Shown here in pieces: positions 42,791-51,181 of a stretch of 64,000 nucleotides of DNA. The position numbers and the translations under genes are program-made. Each line of letters starts with the position of its first letter. Positions within the stretch are counted from its first letter, which is position 1. The stretch spans positions 1 to 64,000 of the forward strand of contig NZ_FMAF01000003.1 in assembly GCF_900094565.1 (NCBI RefSeq), written 5' to 3'. Under the pieces are notes generated by a model that did not search any database, had not been told where the DNA came from, and saw only the letters and a program-made list of their open reading frames with translations. This DNA is from Martinezella lusitana. Lineage in GTDB: Bacteria > Pseudomonadota > Alphaproteobacteria > Rhizobiales > Rhizobiaceae.

Positions 42791-43834
42791 TCACTGTCCT
42801 TGTGCTGAAATGTCGACGCGCCGGCCCGTCTTGGCGCTCTCGATAGCGCCGAGAACCATGGCGAGGCTGCGGATGTTGTCGCGGCTTTCGGTTTCGGGCG
42901 GCTTGCCCGTCTTTATCGCCTCGATGAAGGAGGCGATGACGCTGGCATGACCATGCGTCTCCTCCTCATGCTTCGGGCCGGGAACCTCGATTGGGGTGAA
43001 GCCATGCAGCAGCCCCGGCTCATGGCCGGCAATGGTGGCCTCGAAATCCTCCTCGCCATCCCAGGTCAGCATGCCCTTGCTGCCGGTCAGCCGCCACTGG
43101 CTTTCCCAGCTCGTGCGCCGTCCCTCAGCGCACCAGGAGCCCCGATAGCTGAAGACGACATCGTCGGAAAAGTCGAAGAGCGCATGAGCCGATGCACCAT
43201 GCTTGTACCAGGAGCCCACAGGGTTCTTCTCGAGGCAATAGACCGAGACCGGCACTTTGCCGGAAACGAAACGGGCGGCATCGAAGGTATGGATCGCCAT
43301 GTCGAGCAGCAGCACATTGTCCATTTCCTCGCGGAAGCCGCCGAAATGCGGCCCGAGGAAGAAATCGCAATGAATACCCGTGAGTTCGCCGATTGCTCCC
43401 TCTTCCACGAAGCGCCGCAGGCGGCGAATGCCCGAGATGAAACGGCGGTTCTGGATGATGGCATGGACCTTGCCCGCCTTAGCGGCAAGATCGATCAGCG
43501 CCGCACCCTCGGCGAGCGACGTCGCCATCGGCTTTTCGCTGAGCACGTGGCAACCGGCTTTCAGCGCCGTCGAGACCACACCGAAACGCGCGGCCGGAAT
43601 GACGACGTCAAAGACCAGGTCGGCCTTGGTCGCGGCGATGACCTCGGCCAGATCCGAGCCGATGACGGCATTGTCGAGGGAAAACTCCTTGGCAAGATTC
43701 TCCGCGGTCGACCGGTTGAGATCAACCAGGCCCACGATCTGAATGGATTGGGCAAGCGATGGCGTCGAGGCGATGGCTTTAAGCCAGCCCTTGGACATAG
43801 CTCCGCACCCGCACAAAATGGCATTAAATTTCAC
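42791..43834 (-). CDS. Gfo/Idh/MocA family dehydrogenase
   Basis: A 347-residue NAD(P)-dependent dehydrogenase. The N-terminal Rossmann motif is AILCGCGAMSKGW, and the catalytic Lys lies in SEKPMATSL near residues 96-104. DMAIHTFDAARF carries the conserved Asp/His pair. It is the first gene of a leftward operon (dehydrogenase, isomerase, binding protein, permeases, ATPase) and is divergent from the LacI gene. A palindromic operator lies in the gap at 43880-43893. Confidence 0.87.
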   Translation of the reverse strand: MKFNAILCGCGAMSKGWLKAIASTPSLAQSIQIVGLVDLNRSTAENLAKEFSLDNAVIGSDLAEVIAATKADLVFDVVIPAARFGVVSTALKAGCHVLSEKPMATSLAEGAALIDLAAKAGKVHAIIQNRRFISGIRRLRRFVEEGAIGELTGIHCDFFLGPHFGGFREEMDNVLLLDMAIHTFDAARFVSGKVPVSVYCLEKNPVGSWYKHGASAHALFDFSDDVVFSYRGSWCAEGRRTSWESQWRLTGSKGMLTWDGEEDFEATIAGHEPGLLHGFTPIEVPGPKHEEETHGHASVIASFIEAIKTGKPPETESRDNIRSLAMVLGAIESAKTGRRVDISAQGQ

Positions 43835-43879
43835 GATATCCTCCAGCGGCCGGTGTCGAACCCCTCATGACACGCGCTC

Positions 43880-43893
43880 CGTAAACGTTTACG
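43880..43893. promoter_or_regulatory. LacI-type operator in the divergent promoter region
   Basis: CGTAAACGTTTACG is a perfect 14-bp palindrome with the central CG typical of LacI/GalR operators. It lies 46 bases before the dehydrogenase start and 50 bases before the LacI start, so the LacI protein probably represses both directions. The surrounding DNA is AT-rich. Confidence 0.78.
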
Positions 43894-43942
43894 ATACTAT
43901 GCGAAAAGATTTTCCTGTGTCAATAGAGGAGGACAACGGAAA

Positions 43943-45013
43943 ATGGCGCATGGAGGAAAACCGCAGCCGATGAAGGGAATTCGTCAGCTTGCCGACCATC
44001 TCGATATCTCGATCGGCACAGTATCACGCGCGTTGAACGGCAAGCCTGATGTCAACGAGGAGACCCGCAAGCGCGTACTCGCCGCCGCCGAACAGCTAGG
44101 CTATGTGGCCAACCAATCGGGGCGCAGCCTGCGGCAAGGCACGACAAACGTCATCGGCTTGATGATCCAATCCAGCAGGGAAACGGTTGAAAACAGCGAC
44201 AACTTCTTTCTGACCGTGACGGGCGGGCTGCAGAGCGTGTTTTCGCGCCACAACCTCGATCTGATCATGCTCCCCTGCCCGAACGATGAAGATCCCTACG
44301 AGTATCTGAAGCGCATGGTAGCGAGACGCGTCGTCGATGCGATGATCATTTCGGAGACGCAGCGCATCGACAAGCGCTTTGATCTGCTCGCCAAAGCGAA
44401 GATCCCTTTCGCAGCACTTGGCCGCAGCCTCTCGGGCGCGCAGCATCCCTGGGCCGACCTTGATTTTGACGGCGTTGCCAATTGCGCTGTCGACCGGCTC
44501 GTCGCGCATGGGCACCGCCGCATTGCCATCAGCACTCCCGCCAGCGACATCAACCTCGGCTTCGTCTTCGTGGAGGGTTATCGTCGCGCGCTGGAGCGGC
44601 ACGGCATCTCCTACGACCCGGCGCTGGTCATCCGGGCCAAATCGAGCGAACAGGGCGGCTATCAGGTCGCCGACGAACTGCTTCGCGTCGACGACAGGCC
44701 GACGGCCGTGATCCTGATCTACGAATTGATGGCCATCGGCCTCTATAGGCGGATGATGGAGACCGGCATCATTCCGGGGCGCGATATTGCCGTCGTGGGC
44801 TTTCGCGAGGCGCCGCGCGCCAAGTTCCTGCAACCACCGCTCACCTGCTTTCGCACATCCCTGCACGATCTCGGTGTCGAACTGGCCGAAATCCTGCTCT
44901 CCAGCATGCCCGCCTACAGCCACATCTACCCCAAGACGAGGCGCCAGACGATCTGGCCGCTCGAACTCGTTCCCGGGGAAAGCGATGCTTTTCAACGGAC
45001 GAGCATCAAATAA
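43943..45013 (+). CDS. LacI family transcriptional regulator
   Basis: 356 residues. The HTH KGIRQLADHLDISIGTVSRALNG opens the protein, seen as IRQLADHLDISIGTVSRAL at about 12-30, with the hinge VNEETRKRVLAAAEQLGYVANQ after it. A periplasmic-binding-like domain (about 70-340) senses a sugar. It is divergent from the sugar catabolic operon and likely represses it through the palindrome at 43880. The start at 43943 has GGAGGA ahead; an internal ATG at 43970 is possible. Confidence 0.92.
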   Translation: MAHGGKPQPMKGIRQLADHLDISIGTVSRALNGKPDVNEETRKRVLAAAEQLGYVANQSGRSLRQGTTNVIGLMIQSSRETVENSDNFFLTVTGGLQSVFSRHNLDLIMLPCPNDEDPYEYLKRMVARRVVDAMIISETQRIDKRFDLLAKAKIPFAALGRSLSGAQHPWADLDFDGVANCAVDRLVAHGHRRIAISTPASDINLGFVFVEGYRRALERHGISYDPALVIRAKSSEQGGYQVADELLRVDDRPTAVILIYELMAIGLYRRMMETGIIPGRDIAVVGFREAPRAKFLQPPLTCFRTSLHDLGVELAEILLSSMPAYSHIYPKTRRQTIWPLELVPGESDAFQRTSIK

Positions 45014-45103
45014 AGCAGCGCTGAAACGCCGCACCGGCCCTGCCGACGGTTGCGGCACCTTCTGTCAGTTGCCATGTAGGATATCGCAAACAGGGATCAT
45101 GGC

Positions 45104-45493
45104 TTGAGCGAAGAAACCATCACACTTTACGAGGCGATCGGCGGCGATCGGACCGTGCGGGCGCTGACGGCGCGCTTCTACGAGCTGATGGACACGCTGC
45201 CGGAAGCGGCCAACTGCCGGGCCGTCCATCCGCCGAGCCTCGAAGGCTCCCAGGAGAAATTCTACGAATATCTGACCGGCTATCTTGGCGGGCCGCAGCT
45301 CTACATCGAGAAGCGCGGCCATCCGCGCCTGCGCAGCCGGCATTTCGTCGCCGCCATCGGCCCCAGGGAGCGCGACGAGTGGCTGCTGTGCTTCCGCCGC
45401 GCCATGGACGAGACCATCGACAACGAGAAGCTGAGAGCGATCATCTGGGAGCCGATCGAGCGGCTGGCTTTCCACATGCAGAACCGGGAATGA
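45104..45493 (+). CDS. Group II truncated hemoglobin (TrHbO)
   Basis: A 129-residue globin with a TTG start; ATG two bases upstream of the frame gives only two codons. The proximal His is probably His80 in HPRLRSRHFVAAIG, the B10 Tyr is Tyr26, and the G8 Trp is Trp93 (DEWLLCF), which are marks of group II. Such proteins bind oxygen or handle peroxide and nitric oxide. It leads into a DUF423 gene 7 bases later and lies near the heme genes. Confidence 0.9.
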   Translation: MSEETITLYEAIGGDRTVRALTARFYELMDTLPEAANCRAVHPPSLEGSQEKFYEYLTGYLGGPQLYIEKRGHPRLRSRHFVAAIGPRERDEWLLCFRRAMDETIDNEKLRAIIWEPIERLAFHMQNRE

Positions 45494-45500
45494 GGAAGAC

Positions 45501-45878
45501 ATGAGCATTGACGCCATAATCCGTCCAGCTACCCTGTTTGTCGCCGGTATCCTCGGCGGCGGCGGCGTTGCGCTCGCAGCGGCGGCTACCCACGGCGGCG
45601 ATACGCATTTTCTCGGCGCCGCCTCCACCATGTGCCTCGCCCACGCCCCTGCCCTGCTGGCGCTTTACGCCGGCTATGACCGCATTCGTACGGCACCGCT
45701 CGCCGCCCTGCTGCTGGGACTTGGAACGCTGATCTTCGCCGGCGATCTGATCAGCCGCCACTTCGGCGGCAGCTCACTGTTTCCCCTGGCCGCTCCGACG
45801 GGAGGATTCGGCATGATTTCGGGCTGGGCGGCGATAGCGCTGGGCGCCTTCTTCAGGATGGGCCGGGCAAAAGCATGA
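45501..45878 (+). CDS. DUF423 family membrane protein
   Basis: 125 residues with four membrane segments. The family signature is weak at the start but GTLIFAGDLISRHFGG and LAAPTGGFGMISGWAAIALG fit DUF423 (YgdD). Function unknown. It follows the hemoglobin gene with a 7-base gap and a GAGGAAG site, so the two are co-transcribed. Confidence 0.75.
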   Translation: MSIDAIIRPATLFVAGILGGGGVALAAAATHGGDTHFLGAASTMCLAHAPALLALYAGYDRIRTAPLAALLLGLGTLIFAGDLISRHFGGSSLFPLAAPTGGFGMISGWAAIALGAFFRMGRAKA

Positions 45879-45927
45879 ACGGGCAGCGCAAATTACCGCT
45901 AGCATGGGCAAGCTAAGCTACGCCCTC

Positions 45928-46242
45928 TCAAATCCCGGAAACCACAGTGAAGCCTTCGAATTGCGGCGGGCCCCAATAGAGCCTCTTGTTTTCACCCGCG
46001 CTGCGGTGTGCCAGACGGAAGTTTTCGGATTTCGTCCAGTTGAGGAAATCCTCTTCGCTGCGCCAGGTGGTGTGCGACGAAAACAGCGTGTAGCCCTCAT
46101 CCATATTCGTCTTGCCACGCAGGAGACGAAACTCGAGAAAGCCGAGCACTTCGGACAGTTGCGAATCCCGCTCCCGCCACACCGTTTCGAAATCGCTCTC
46201 CAAACCGATGACGACTTTGAAGCGGTTCATGGCGATGTACAT
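45928..46242 (-). CDS. Heme-degrading monooxygenase (HmuQ/HmuD, IsdG-like)
   Basis: A 104-residue ABM-fold protein. Asn6, the Trp residues 60 and 69 and His79 sit where the Asn-Trp-His catalytic set of IsdG enzymes is expected. In Bradyrhizobium the HmuQ/HmuD proteins of this type open heme and release iron. It lies near TonB and the Hmu uptake system. It converges on the DUF423 gene and is 18 bases past the stop of the gene to its right, so it is likely the last gene of a three-gene unit. Confidence 0.8.
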   Translation of the reverse strand: MYIAMNRFKVVIGLESDFETVWRERDSQLSEVLGFLEFRLLRGKTNMDEGYTLFSSHTTWRSEEDFLNWTKSENFRLAHRSAGENKRLYWGPPQFEGFTVVSGI

Positions 46243-46260
46243 GGCAACCTCGTTGGACGA

Positions 46261-46539
46261 TCAGACCTTCTTGCGACGGGCGACAGTCTTATTCACGCCC
46301 GGTGCAAAGGCAATGACATTCGCGCCGTCCCGGGTTGCTTCGACCAATGGGCGATCCGGCGTCTCGCCCGGAAACCGTGCCTTCCAGGCAGGAAAGGTCG
46401 TTACGTTCGGCGCGCGCCGCTGTTCCTCGGCGCGACGCATCAGCAGTTCGTACAGTTCGGGCACCAGCCCGTCGCTGTTCTGCGCGGCCAGCTTGTGCAG
46501 GCCGATCAGCATAAACCCCTCGGGGTCACCATCGATCAT
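46261..46539 (-). CDS. Conserved small protein of the heme region
   Basis: 92 residues, hydrophilic, with a basic C-terminus (VNKTVARRKKV). The start at 46539 overlaps the stop of the DUF2325 gene (ATGA), so the two are translationally coupled; a longer frame is a shadow of that gene. No domain recognised. It lies between the DUF2325 and heme monooxygenase genes and is probably part of their operon. Confidence 0.65.
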   Translation of the reverse strand: MIDGDPEGFMLIGLHKLAAQNSDGLVPELYELLMRRAEEQRRAPNVTTFPAWKARFPGETPDRPLVEATRDGANVIAFAPGVNKTVARRKKV

Positions 46540-46934
46540 TGGGAAACGTCTCGTTCTTTCATGGTCTGTAGCGCCCGCTCGAGGCTGGACTTGCTGCCGT
46601 TGCGCAAGGGAATGAACGCCTTGCCGAATTTCTTGCAGCCAGTCTTCACCCGCAGGCAGGCATCGTGGCTGATACAATCGATCGGGCAGAAGACGCAATC
46701 GACGGAAGGCAACACCGTATCGATGCGCGAGACTGCCTCACGCAAGCCGCCATCATGATGGATCAGCTCAGCTCCGAAGTTGCTGGCGATCTGGCGCAGA
46801 TGCGCCACCTGGCAATCGCGCCCGCCGACATAGAGGAAACTGCGCCCGTCGAGACTGGATTTCCCCGGAACCTCCGCCGGCGCCTGTGCCTGGCGGCTCT
46901 CGCGGCCAAAATCCTTCTTCCCCTTACGCGCCAT
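46536..46934 (-). CDS. Cys-rich DUF2325 family protein
   Basis: 132 residues. The DUF2325 pattern is present: FLYVGGRDCQVAHLRQIA, then ELIHHDGG, then VDCVFCPIDCISHDAC. Cys41, Cys80, Cys83, Cys87, Cys93 and Cys100 with His60/His61 could bind a metal, an iron-sulfur cluster or heme. It is the first gene of a unit leading to a heme monooxygenase, suggesting iron or heme handling. The function of the family is not established. Confidence 0.78.
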   Translation of the reverse strand: MARKGKKDFGRESRQAQAPAEVPGKSSLDGRSFLYVGGRDCQVAHLRQIASNFGAELIHHDGGLREAVSRIDTVLPSVDCVFCPIDCISHDACLRVKTGCKKFGKAFIPLRNGSKSSLERALQTMKERDVSQ

Positions 46935-47092
46935 GCATCACCCGTTTGCTGGTTGCTCTCGAGCACTCGATTCCATCGAGCGCGAGGCGACCATATTAAA
47001 CATGAGTTTTAGAGTAAAGTATAAAGTTGAGGTTTTTCATCATATTTCAATGCAGCCGATAGGCCGTTCCGCTTTCAGCCGGTCTCTAGGGG

Positions 47093-48346
47093 CTAGCGCC
47101 CTGTAACCTGAACTTCCTGGGTGAAGGACCAACTCGGCTTGCCCCATTCTGGCGGCAATGGCGGGAACGGCGCGGCTCGCCGAATACCGTCGGTAACAGC
47201 CTCATCCAACTCAGGAATGCCCGAACTCCGCGCGATCGACAGTGAGGTCAAGTCACCACTCGAACCAATCGTAAGGCGAACGCGCACTGTAATGCCGCCT
47301 TCGTATTTCGACGAAAGGCGCACGGCACGACGGATACGCGATTGAACTTTGCCCGGATAGTTGGCAACCGCAGCGCTGCCCGAGCCCGTTCGGCGAGCAT
47401 TCGATTGTGAATTCGTATCGGATTGCGCCGTCTCGGTACCGTCGACAGACCCTTTCTTCGAATCCTGCTGGCTCTCACCCCTCGATCCCGACTTCGCCTT
47501 CACAATCTTTGCGACCGGCTTCTTGATTTCCTTCGGCTTCTCGACAGGCTTCGGCTTTTCAACAGGCGTTACGACTTCCGGTGCCGGCTGGACCGGTTGA
47601 GCCTCAACCGCCTCGCTATTGACGGGCTGAACCGGGTCGACCGGCTGCACCACGGTCATCTCGGCCGGCGCCTGTGTCGCCAATATCTGCGGCTGCTCGG
47701 AGGTTACTGTCTCGGGCTGGGTCTGCTCGTCCGGCTGGACGGCTTCAGCCGTTTCGACCGGCTGCGTTTCCGCGGTTTGCGGCTGAACGACATCGGGCTG
47801 AGGCACAGGGGTCTCTTCAGGCGTAACTTCGGTGGGTTGAACCGCCTGTGGCTGAACAGCCTCTGCCGTCACCTGCTCCGGCTCGGGCTGCTGATTGTCT
47901 TCGCCCGCCGCCATCTGATCGGCATCGGAATTGCCGATCATGATAACGCTGACGGTATCGCCCGCTTCCTCCTGCGCATCTTCCGGCGCCGCAATGAAGG
48001 TTAGCAGCAATATTACGACAACAACGGCATGAAACAGGCAGGACCCCATGCCGGAGAAAAGAAGGGACGTTGTGCGTGCCGCTATGGTCTTGCTCGGCCT
48101 CTCGGGCAGCGCATCCATCGGCAGCGGTTCCGCCGTCTCAGCGGAAGCGGGTTCTGCAGGATGGTTCGGAAAAGAGCCGATCTGCGTAAAGCGGCTATAA
48201 TGCATCACCGCTTCGCCGGCCGGCGGTCGCGATACGCCCTCGAAGCCGGTCAGTTCGTGCCCTGGAAGCACACTCGGATAATTGTCATTCATGCCACCGC
48301 CGGCGCGGCGCCGCTCCATGGAAACCTTGGCCGAGCGCGTCGCCAT
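47093..48346 (-). CDS. tonB: TonB family energy-transducing protein
   Basis: A 417-residue protein. One membrane anchor (about residues 93-118, LFSGMGSCLFHAVVVVILLL) follows a cytoplasmic N-terminus longer than usual. A long periplasmic linker rich in Pro, Gln, Val and Glu (about 150-290) spans the envelope. The C-terminal TonB domain begins near NYPGKVQSRIRRAVRL and includes GSSGDLTSLSIARSSGIPELDE. It passes proton-motive energy to outer-membrane receptors, here most likely for heme. The start ATG at 48346 follows the upstream gene by 4 bases; an internal ATG (MNDNYPSV) is possible. Confidence 0.9.
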   Translation of the reverse strand: MATRSAKVSMERRRAGGGMNDNYPSVLPGHELTGFEGVSRPPAGEAVMHYSRFTQIGSFPNHPAEPASAETAEPLPMDALPERPSKTIAARTTSLLFSGMGSCLFHAVVVVILLLTFIAAPEDAQEEAGDTVSVIMIGNSDADQMAAGEDNQQPEPEQVTAEAVQPQAVQPTEVTPEETPVPQPDVVQPQTAETQPVETAEAVQPDEQTQPETVTSEQPQILATQAPAEMTVVQPVDPVQPVNSEAVEAQPVQPAPEVVTPVEKPKPVEKPKEIKKPVAKIVKAKSGSRGESQQDSKKGSVDGTETAQSDTNSQSNARRTGSGSAAVANYPGKVQSRIRRAVRLSSKYEGGITVRVRLTIGSSGDLTSLSIARSSGIPELDEAVTDGIRRAAPFPPLPPEWGKPSWSFTQEVQVTGR

Positions 48347-48350
48347 GGCC

Positions 48351-48800
48351 TCAGCCTTCGAAAGGAACTGATGTCTGCGAGCGGGTCGTCAACGCGGCCT
48401 TGCACTCGCCCGCCGCAGGGCCATCGCACACGGGCGTGTCGTTGATGATGATGCGGGAGACGGTCTCGCACTTCACGCCGGGCATATCGAATTGCCGCAC
48501 CCGCTTCTTGCCGAGCGGCAGGTCGCGGAAGTCAAGCACGGTGACGCGATCGACCGCGTTCTTGTCGTTGAAAAAGGCAAGCTCGAAGGAGATCTTGTTG
48601 ATCGGCGCCGCCATGTCGTTTTCGGCGACGAAGGTCATCATGCATCCCTTCTGGGACGGCGCCAGCGCATTGAGTTCGACGTTGAGCTTGCGCGCGGCCG
48701 TTGCCGGAGCCGCGCCTGCATCCTGGGCAAAGGCCGGGACGCAAGATGCCGCGGCCAAAAGCCCCGAAGTAACGAGTGCCAAAATCGTTTTCGTCAGCAT
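48351..48800 (-). CDS. Secreted conserved protein in the tonB operon
   Basis: A 149-residue protein with a signal peptide (MLTKTILALVTSGLLAAASC, cut after AFAQ near residue 26). The mature part has Cys in KGCMMTF, GVKCETV and TPVCDGPAAGEC, so two disulfides are likely. No known domain recognised. It lies 4 bases ahead of tonB and is divergent from hmuP; periplasmic placement and context suggest a role in TonB-dependent uptake. Confidence 0.75.
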   Translation of the reverse strand: MLTKTILALVTSGLLAAASCVPAFAQDAGAAPATAARKLNVELNALAPSQKGCMMTFVAENDMAAPINKISFELAFFNDKNAVDRVTVLDFRDLPLGKKRVRQFDMPGVKCETVSRIIINDTPVCDGPAAGECKAALTTRSQTSVPFEG

Positions 48801-48926
48801 CGCCCATGTCTCCCGAATATGTCCTGACAAGCACCTGCCCGGGCCTTCCGCCTAAGCGTGCATCGCCGAAATTTTTAAACTTGACTTTATCAGTCTTCTA
48901 TTGCGTCTTTATGGAACCATGAGTAT

Positions 48927-49169
48927 GTGAGTCAAGTTAAATTTGGCCGCAACGCTGTTCGGCCTCCGATGAATTTTCAGGCAAAACTAAACAGGATGAT
49001 CGCTGAGAAGACCCCAACGCAGCCGGCGCATTACGCGGCCGCCCAAGACATACGAATTGTCGAGAGCACGGATATTTTCCGGGGCCAGACCGAAATCATG
49101 ATCAAGCACGAAGGCGTCATCTACCGCATGAAGATCACGCGCCAAGGCAAGCTCATACTCAACAAATAG
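48927..49169 (+). CDS. hmuP: Hemin uptake protein HmuP
   Basis: 80 residues with a GTG start; an ATG at 48969 is an alternative. The C-terminal half IRIVESTDIFRGQTEIMIKH and YRMKITRQGKLILNK is the HmuP signature. In Bradyrhizobium and Sinorhizobium HmuP is needed for expression of the heme receptor gene and is thought to act as a regulator. It leads hmuSTUV with a 9-base gap. A TGA-N5-TCA dyad (TGACTTTATCA) lies upstream, but I could not match it to a known iron box. Confidence 0.9.
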   Translation: MSQVKFGRNAVRPPMNFQAKLNRMIAEKTPTQPAHYAAAQDIRIVESTDIFRGQTEIMIKHEGVIYRMKITRQGKLILNK

Positions 49170-49178
49170 GCATGACAA

Positions 49179-50234
49179 ATGACTGAGACGACCAGACCGA
49201 CCCCCGCCGCCATTCGCGCCTTCCGCGCAGAAAACCCGAAGATGCGAGAGCGCGACATCGCCGCCCGCCTCGATATTTCCGAAGCCGCCCTGGTCGCGGC
49301 CGAAGTCGGCATCTCGGCCATCCGCATCGATGCCGACGCCAACCGCTTTCTCGAGCGGGTCGCCTCGCTCGGCGAAGTCATGGCCCTGTCGCGCAATGAG
49401 AGCGCCGTGCATGAAAAGATCGGCGTCTACGAAAACATCAAGTCCGGCGTGCAGGCCGCGATCGTTCTCGGCGAGAATATCGATCTGCGTATCTTCCCGA
49501 AGCGTTGGGCGCATGCCTTCGCCGTCACCAAGATCGATGGCGACCAGAAGAAGCTGAGCCTGCAGTTCTTCGACAAGGCAGGCGACGCGGTTCACAAGGT
49601 GCATCTGCGCCCTGATTCGAACGTCGACGCCTATCACACCATCGTTGCCGAACTGCGGGTCGAAGATCAGTCGCAGGAGTTTGCCGAGGATCGCTCCGGC
49701 TATGACAATGGCGAAACCGATGGCGACGTAAGCCGCGACGAACTGCGCGATCACTGGAGCCGCATGACGGACACGCACGAATTCTTCGGCATGCTGAAGA
49801 AGCTGAAGATCGGCCGTCAGGACGCCATCCGCACCGTCGGCGACGACTATGCCTGGAAGCTGGAAACCGGCGCGGTCGGTGAAATGATGCAGGCTTCGGT
49901 GCGCGAAGGCCTGCCGATCATGTGCTTCGTCGCCAACGAAGGCACCGTCCAGATCCACTCTGGTCCGATCTTCAACGTGCAGACCATGGGCCCTTGGATC
50001 AACGTCATGGACCCGACCTTCCACCTGCATCTGCGACAGGATCATATTGCCGAGGCCTGGGCCGTGCGCAAGCCGACCAAGGACGGCCACGTCACTTCGC
50101 TGGAAGCCTACAACGCCAAGGGTGAGATGATCATCCAGTTCTTCGGCAAGCGGAAGGAAGGCTTCGACGAACGCCGCGATTGGCGCGCGATCATCGAAAA
50201 TCTGACGAGAGCCGGCGCCAGCGTCGCTGCATGA
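49179..50234 (+). CDS. hmuS: Hemin-degrading factor HmuS
   Basis: A 351-residue cytoplasmic heme-binding protein made of two similar halves, as in HemS/ChuS: FRAENPKMRERDIAARLDIS opens it, and VHEKIGVYENIKSGVQAAIV and GPIFNVQTMGPWINVMDPTFHLHLR are family motifs recognisable by VYENIKSG and WINVMDPTFHLHL. It receives heme after import and delivers or degrades it. It is the second gene of the hmu operon. Confidence 0.93.
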   Translation: MTETTRPTPAAIRAFRAENPKMRERDIAARLDISEAALVAAEVGISAIRIDADANRFLERVASLGEVMALSRNESAVHEKIGVYENIKSGVQAAIVLGENIDLRIFPKRWAHAFAVTKIDGDQKKLSLQFFDKAGDAVHKVHLRPDSNVDAYHTIVAELRVEDQSQEFAEDRSGYDNGETDGDVSRDELRDHWSRMTDTHEFFGMLKKLKIGRQDAIRTVGDDYAWKLETGAVGEMMQASVREGLPIMCFVANEGTVQIHSGPIFNVQTMGPWINVMDPTFHLHLRQDHIAEAWAVRKPTKDGHVTSLEAYNAKGEMIIQFFGKRKEGFDERRDWRAIIENLTRAGASVAA

Positions 50235-50244
50235 GAGATGGCTT

Positions 50245-51180
50245 ATGACGATATTTAGGAATTTCAAGCGCATCAGACCGTGGGAAGTCACCCTGACCTT
50301 GGTGGTGATGGCCTTGCCTCTCGTGCCGGCAAGCCCGATCGCCGGATTTAGCAGCCTCGTGCGGCACGCCCATGCCACAGAGACGACCAAGAAGCTGGAT
50401 ACCACGCGCCTCGTCTCCATCGGCGGCGACGTCACCGAGATCATCTATGCGCTCGGCGAGGAGAAGCGGCTGATCGCCCGCGATTCCACCAGCCTCTATC
50501 CGAAGGAAGCGACCACGCTGCCCGATGTCGGCTATATGCGAGCCCTGTCCCCCGAAGGGATCCTCGCCGTCAACCCGACCGCGATCATCGCCGTCGAAGG
50601 CTCCGGCCCGCCGGAAGCGCTGGCCGTGCTGCGCAATGCCAGCCTGCCCTTCGAGACCGTGCCGCAGACCTATGATCGCGACGGCATCCTGAAGAAGATC
50701 GACGTCGTCGGCTCCCTGCTCGGCGTGCCGGAAAAGACGAAGGCCCTGGAAGACAAGGTCGCCGCCGATCTGGATGCCGCCATTGCCGATTCCGCCAAGC
50801 GCCCCGAGGCCGAGCGCAAGCGGGTGCTCTTCGTGCTCAGTAATCAGAACGGCAAGATCCTCGCTTCGGGCACCGATACCGCCGCCGACGGCATCATCAA
50901 GCTTGCCGGCGCCGTCAACGCGATCACCGGCTTCACCGGCTACAAATCACTGACGGACGAAGCAATCATCGACGCCAAGCCTGATGTCATCCTCATCATG
51001 GATCGCGAGGGCCCGTTGTCGATGACGAATGACGATCTCCTCAAGCAGCCGGCGATTTCCTTGACGCCCGCCGCCAGCCATAAGGCGATCGTGCGCATGG
51101 ACGGCCTGCATCTGCTCGGGTTCGGACCGCGCACCGCCAGCGCCGTTCGCGAGCTCAACGCAGCCGTCTACGGAGGCTGA
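50245..51180 (+). CDS. hmuT: Heme ABC transporter periplasmic binding protein HmuT
   Basis: A 311-residue secreted protein. A hydrophobic stretch (about 16-33) with AHA near 48 gives a long signal peptide. The cluster A binding fold shows RLVSIGGDVTEIIYALG, DVGYMRALSPEGILAVNPTAIIA recognisable as GYMRALSPEGILA, and GIIKLAGAVNA. It binds heme for HmuUV. The start at 50245 lies ten bases after hmuS, and the stop abuts hmuU. Confidence 0.93.
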   Translation: MTIFRNFKRIRPWEVTLTLVVMALPLVPASPIAGFSSLVRHAHATETTKKLDTTRLVSIGGDVTEIIYALGEEKRLIARDSTSLYPKEATTLPDVGYMRALSPEGILAVNPTAIIAVEGSGPPEALAVLRNASLPFETVPQTYDRDGILKKIDVVGSLLGVPEKTKALEDKVAADLDAAIADSAKRPEAERKRVLFVLSNQNGKILASGTDTAADGIIKLAGAVNAITGFTGYKSLTDEAIIDAKPDVILIMDREGPLSMTNDDLLKQPAISLTPAASHKAIVRMDGLHLLGFGPRTASAVRELNAAVYGG

Positions 51181-51181
51181 G

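Noticed and set aside
47423-48004. A 193-codon Leu/Arg-rich frame on the plus strand
   Set aside because: It is the complement of the Pro/Gln/Val repeat linker of TonB.
48881-48895. TGACTTTATCA dyad upstream of hmuP as an iron box
   Set aside because: The spacing is TGA-N5-TCA, whereas the RirA iron-responsive operator I recall is TGA-N9-TCA; noted in the hmuP entry only.
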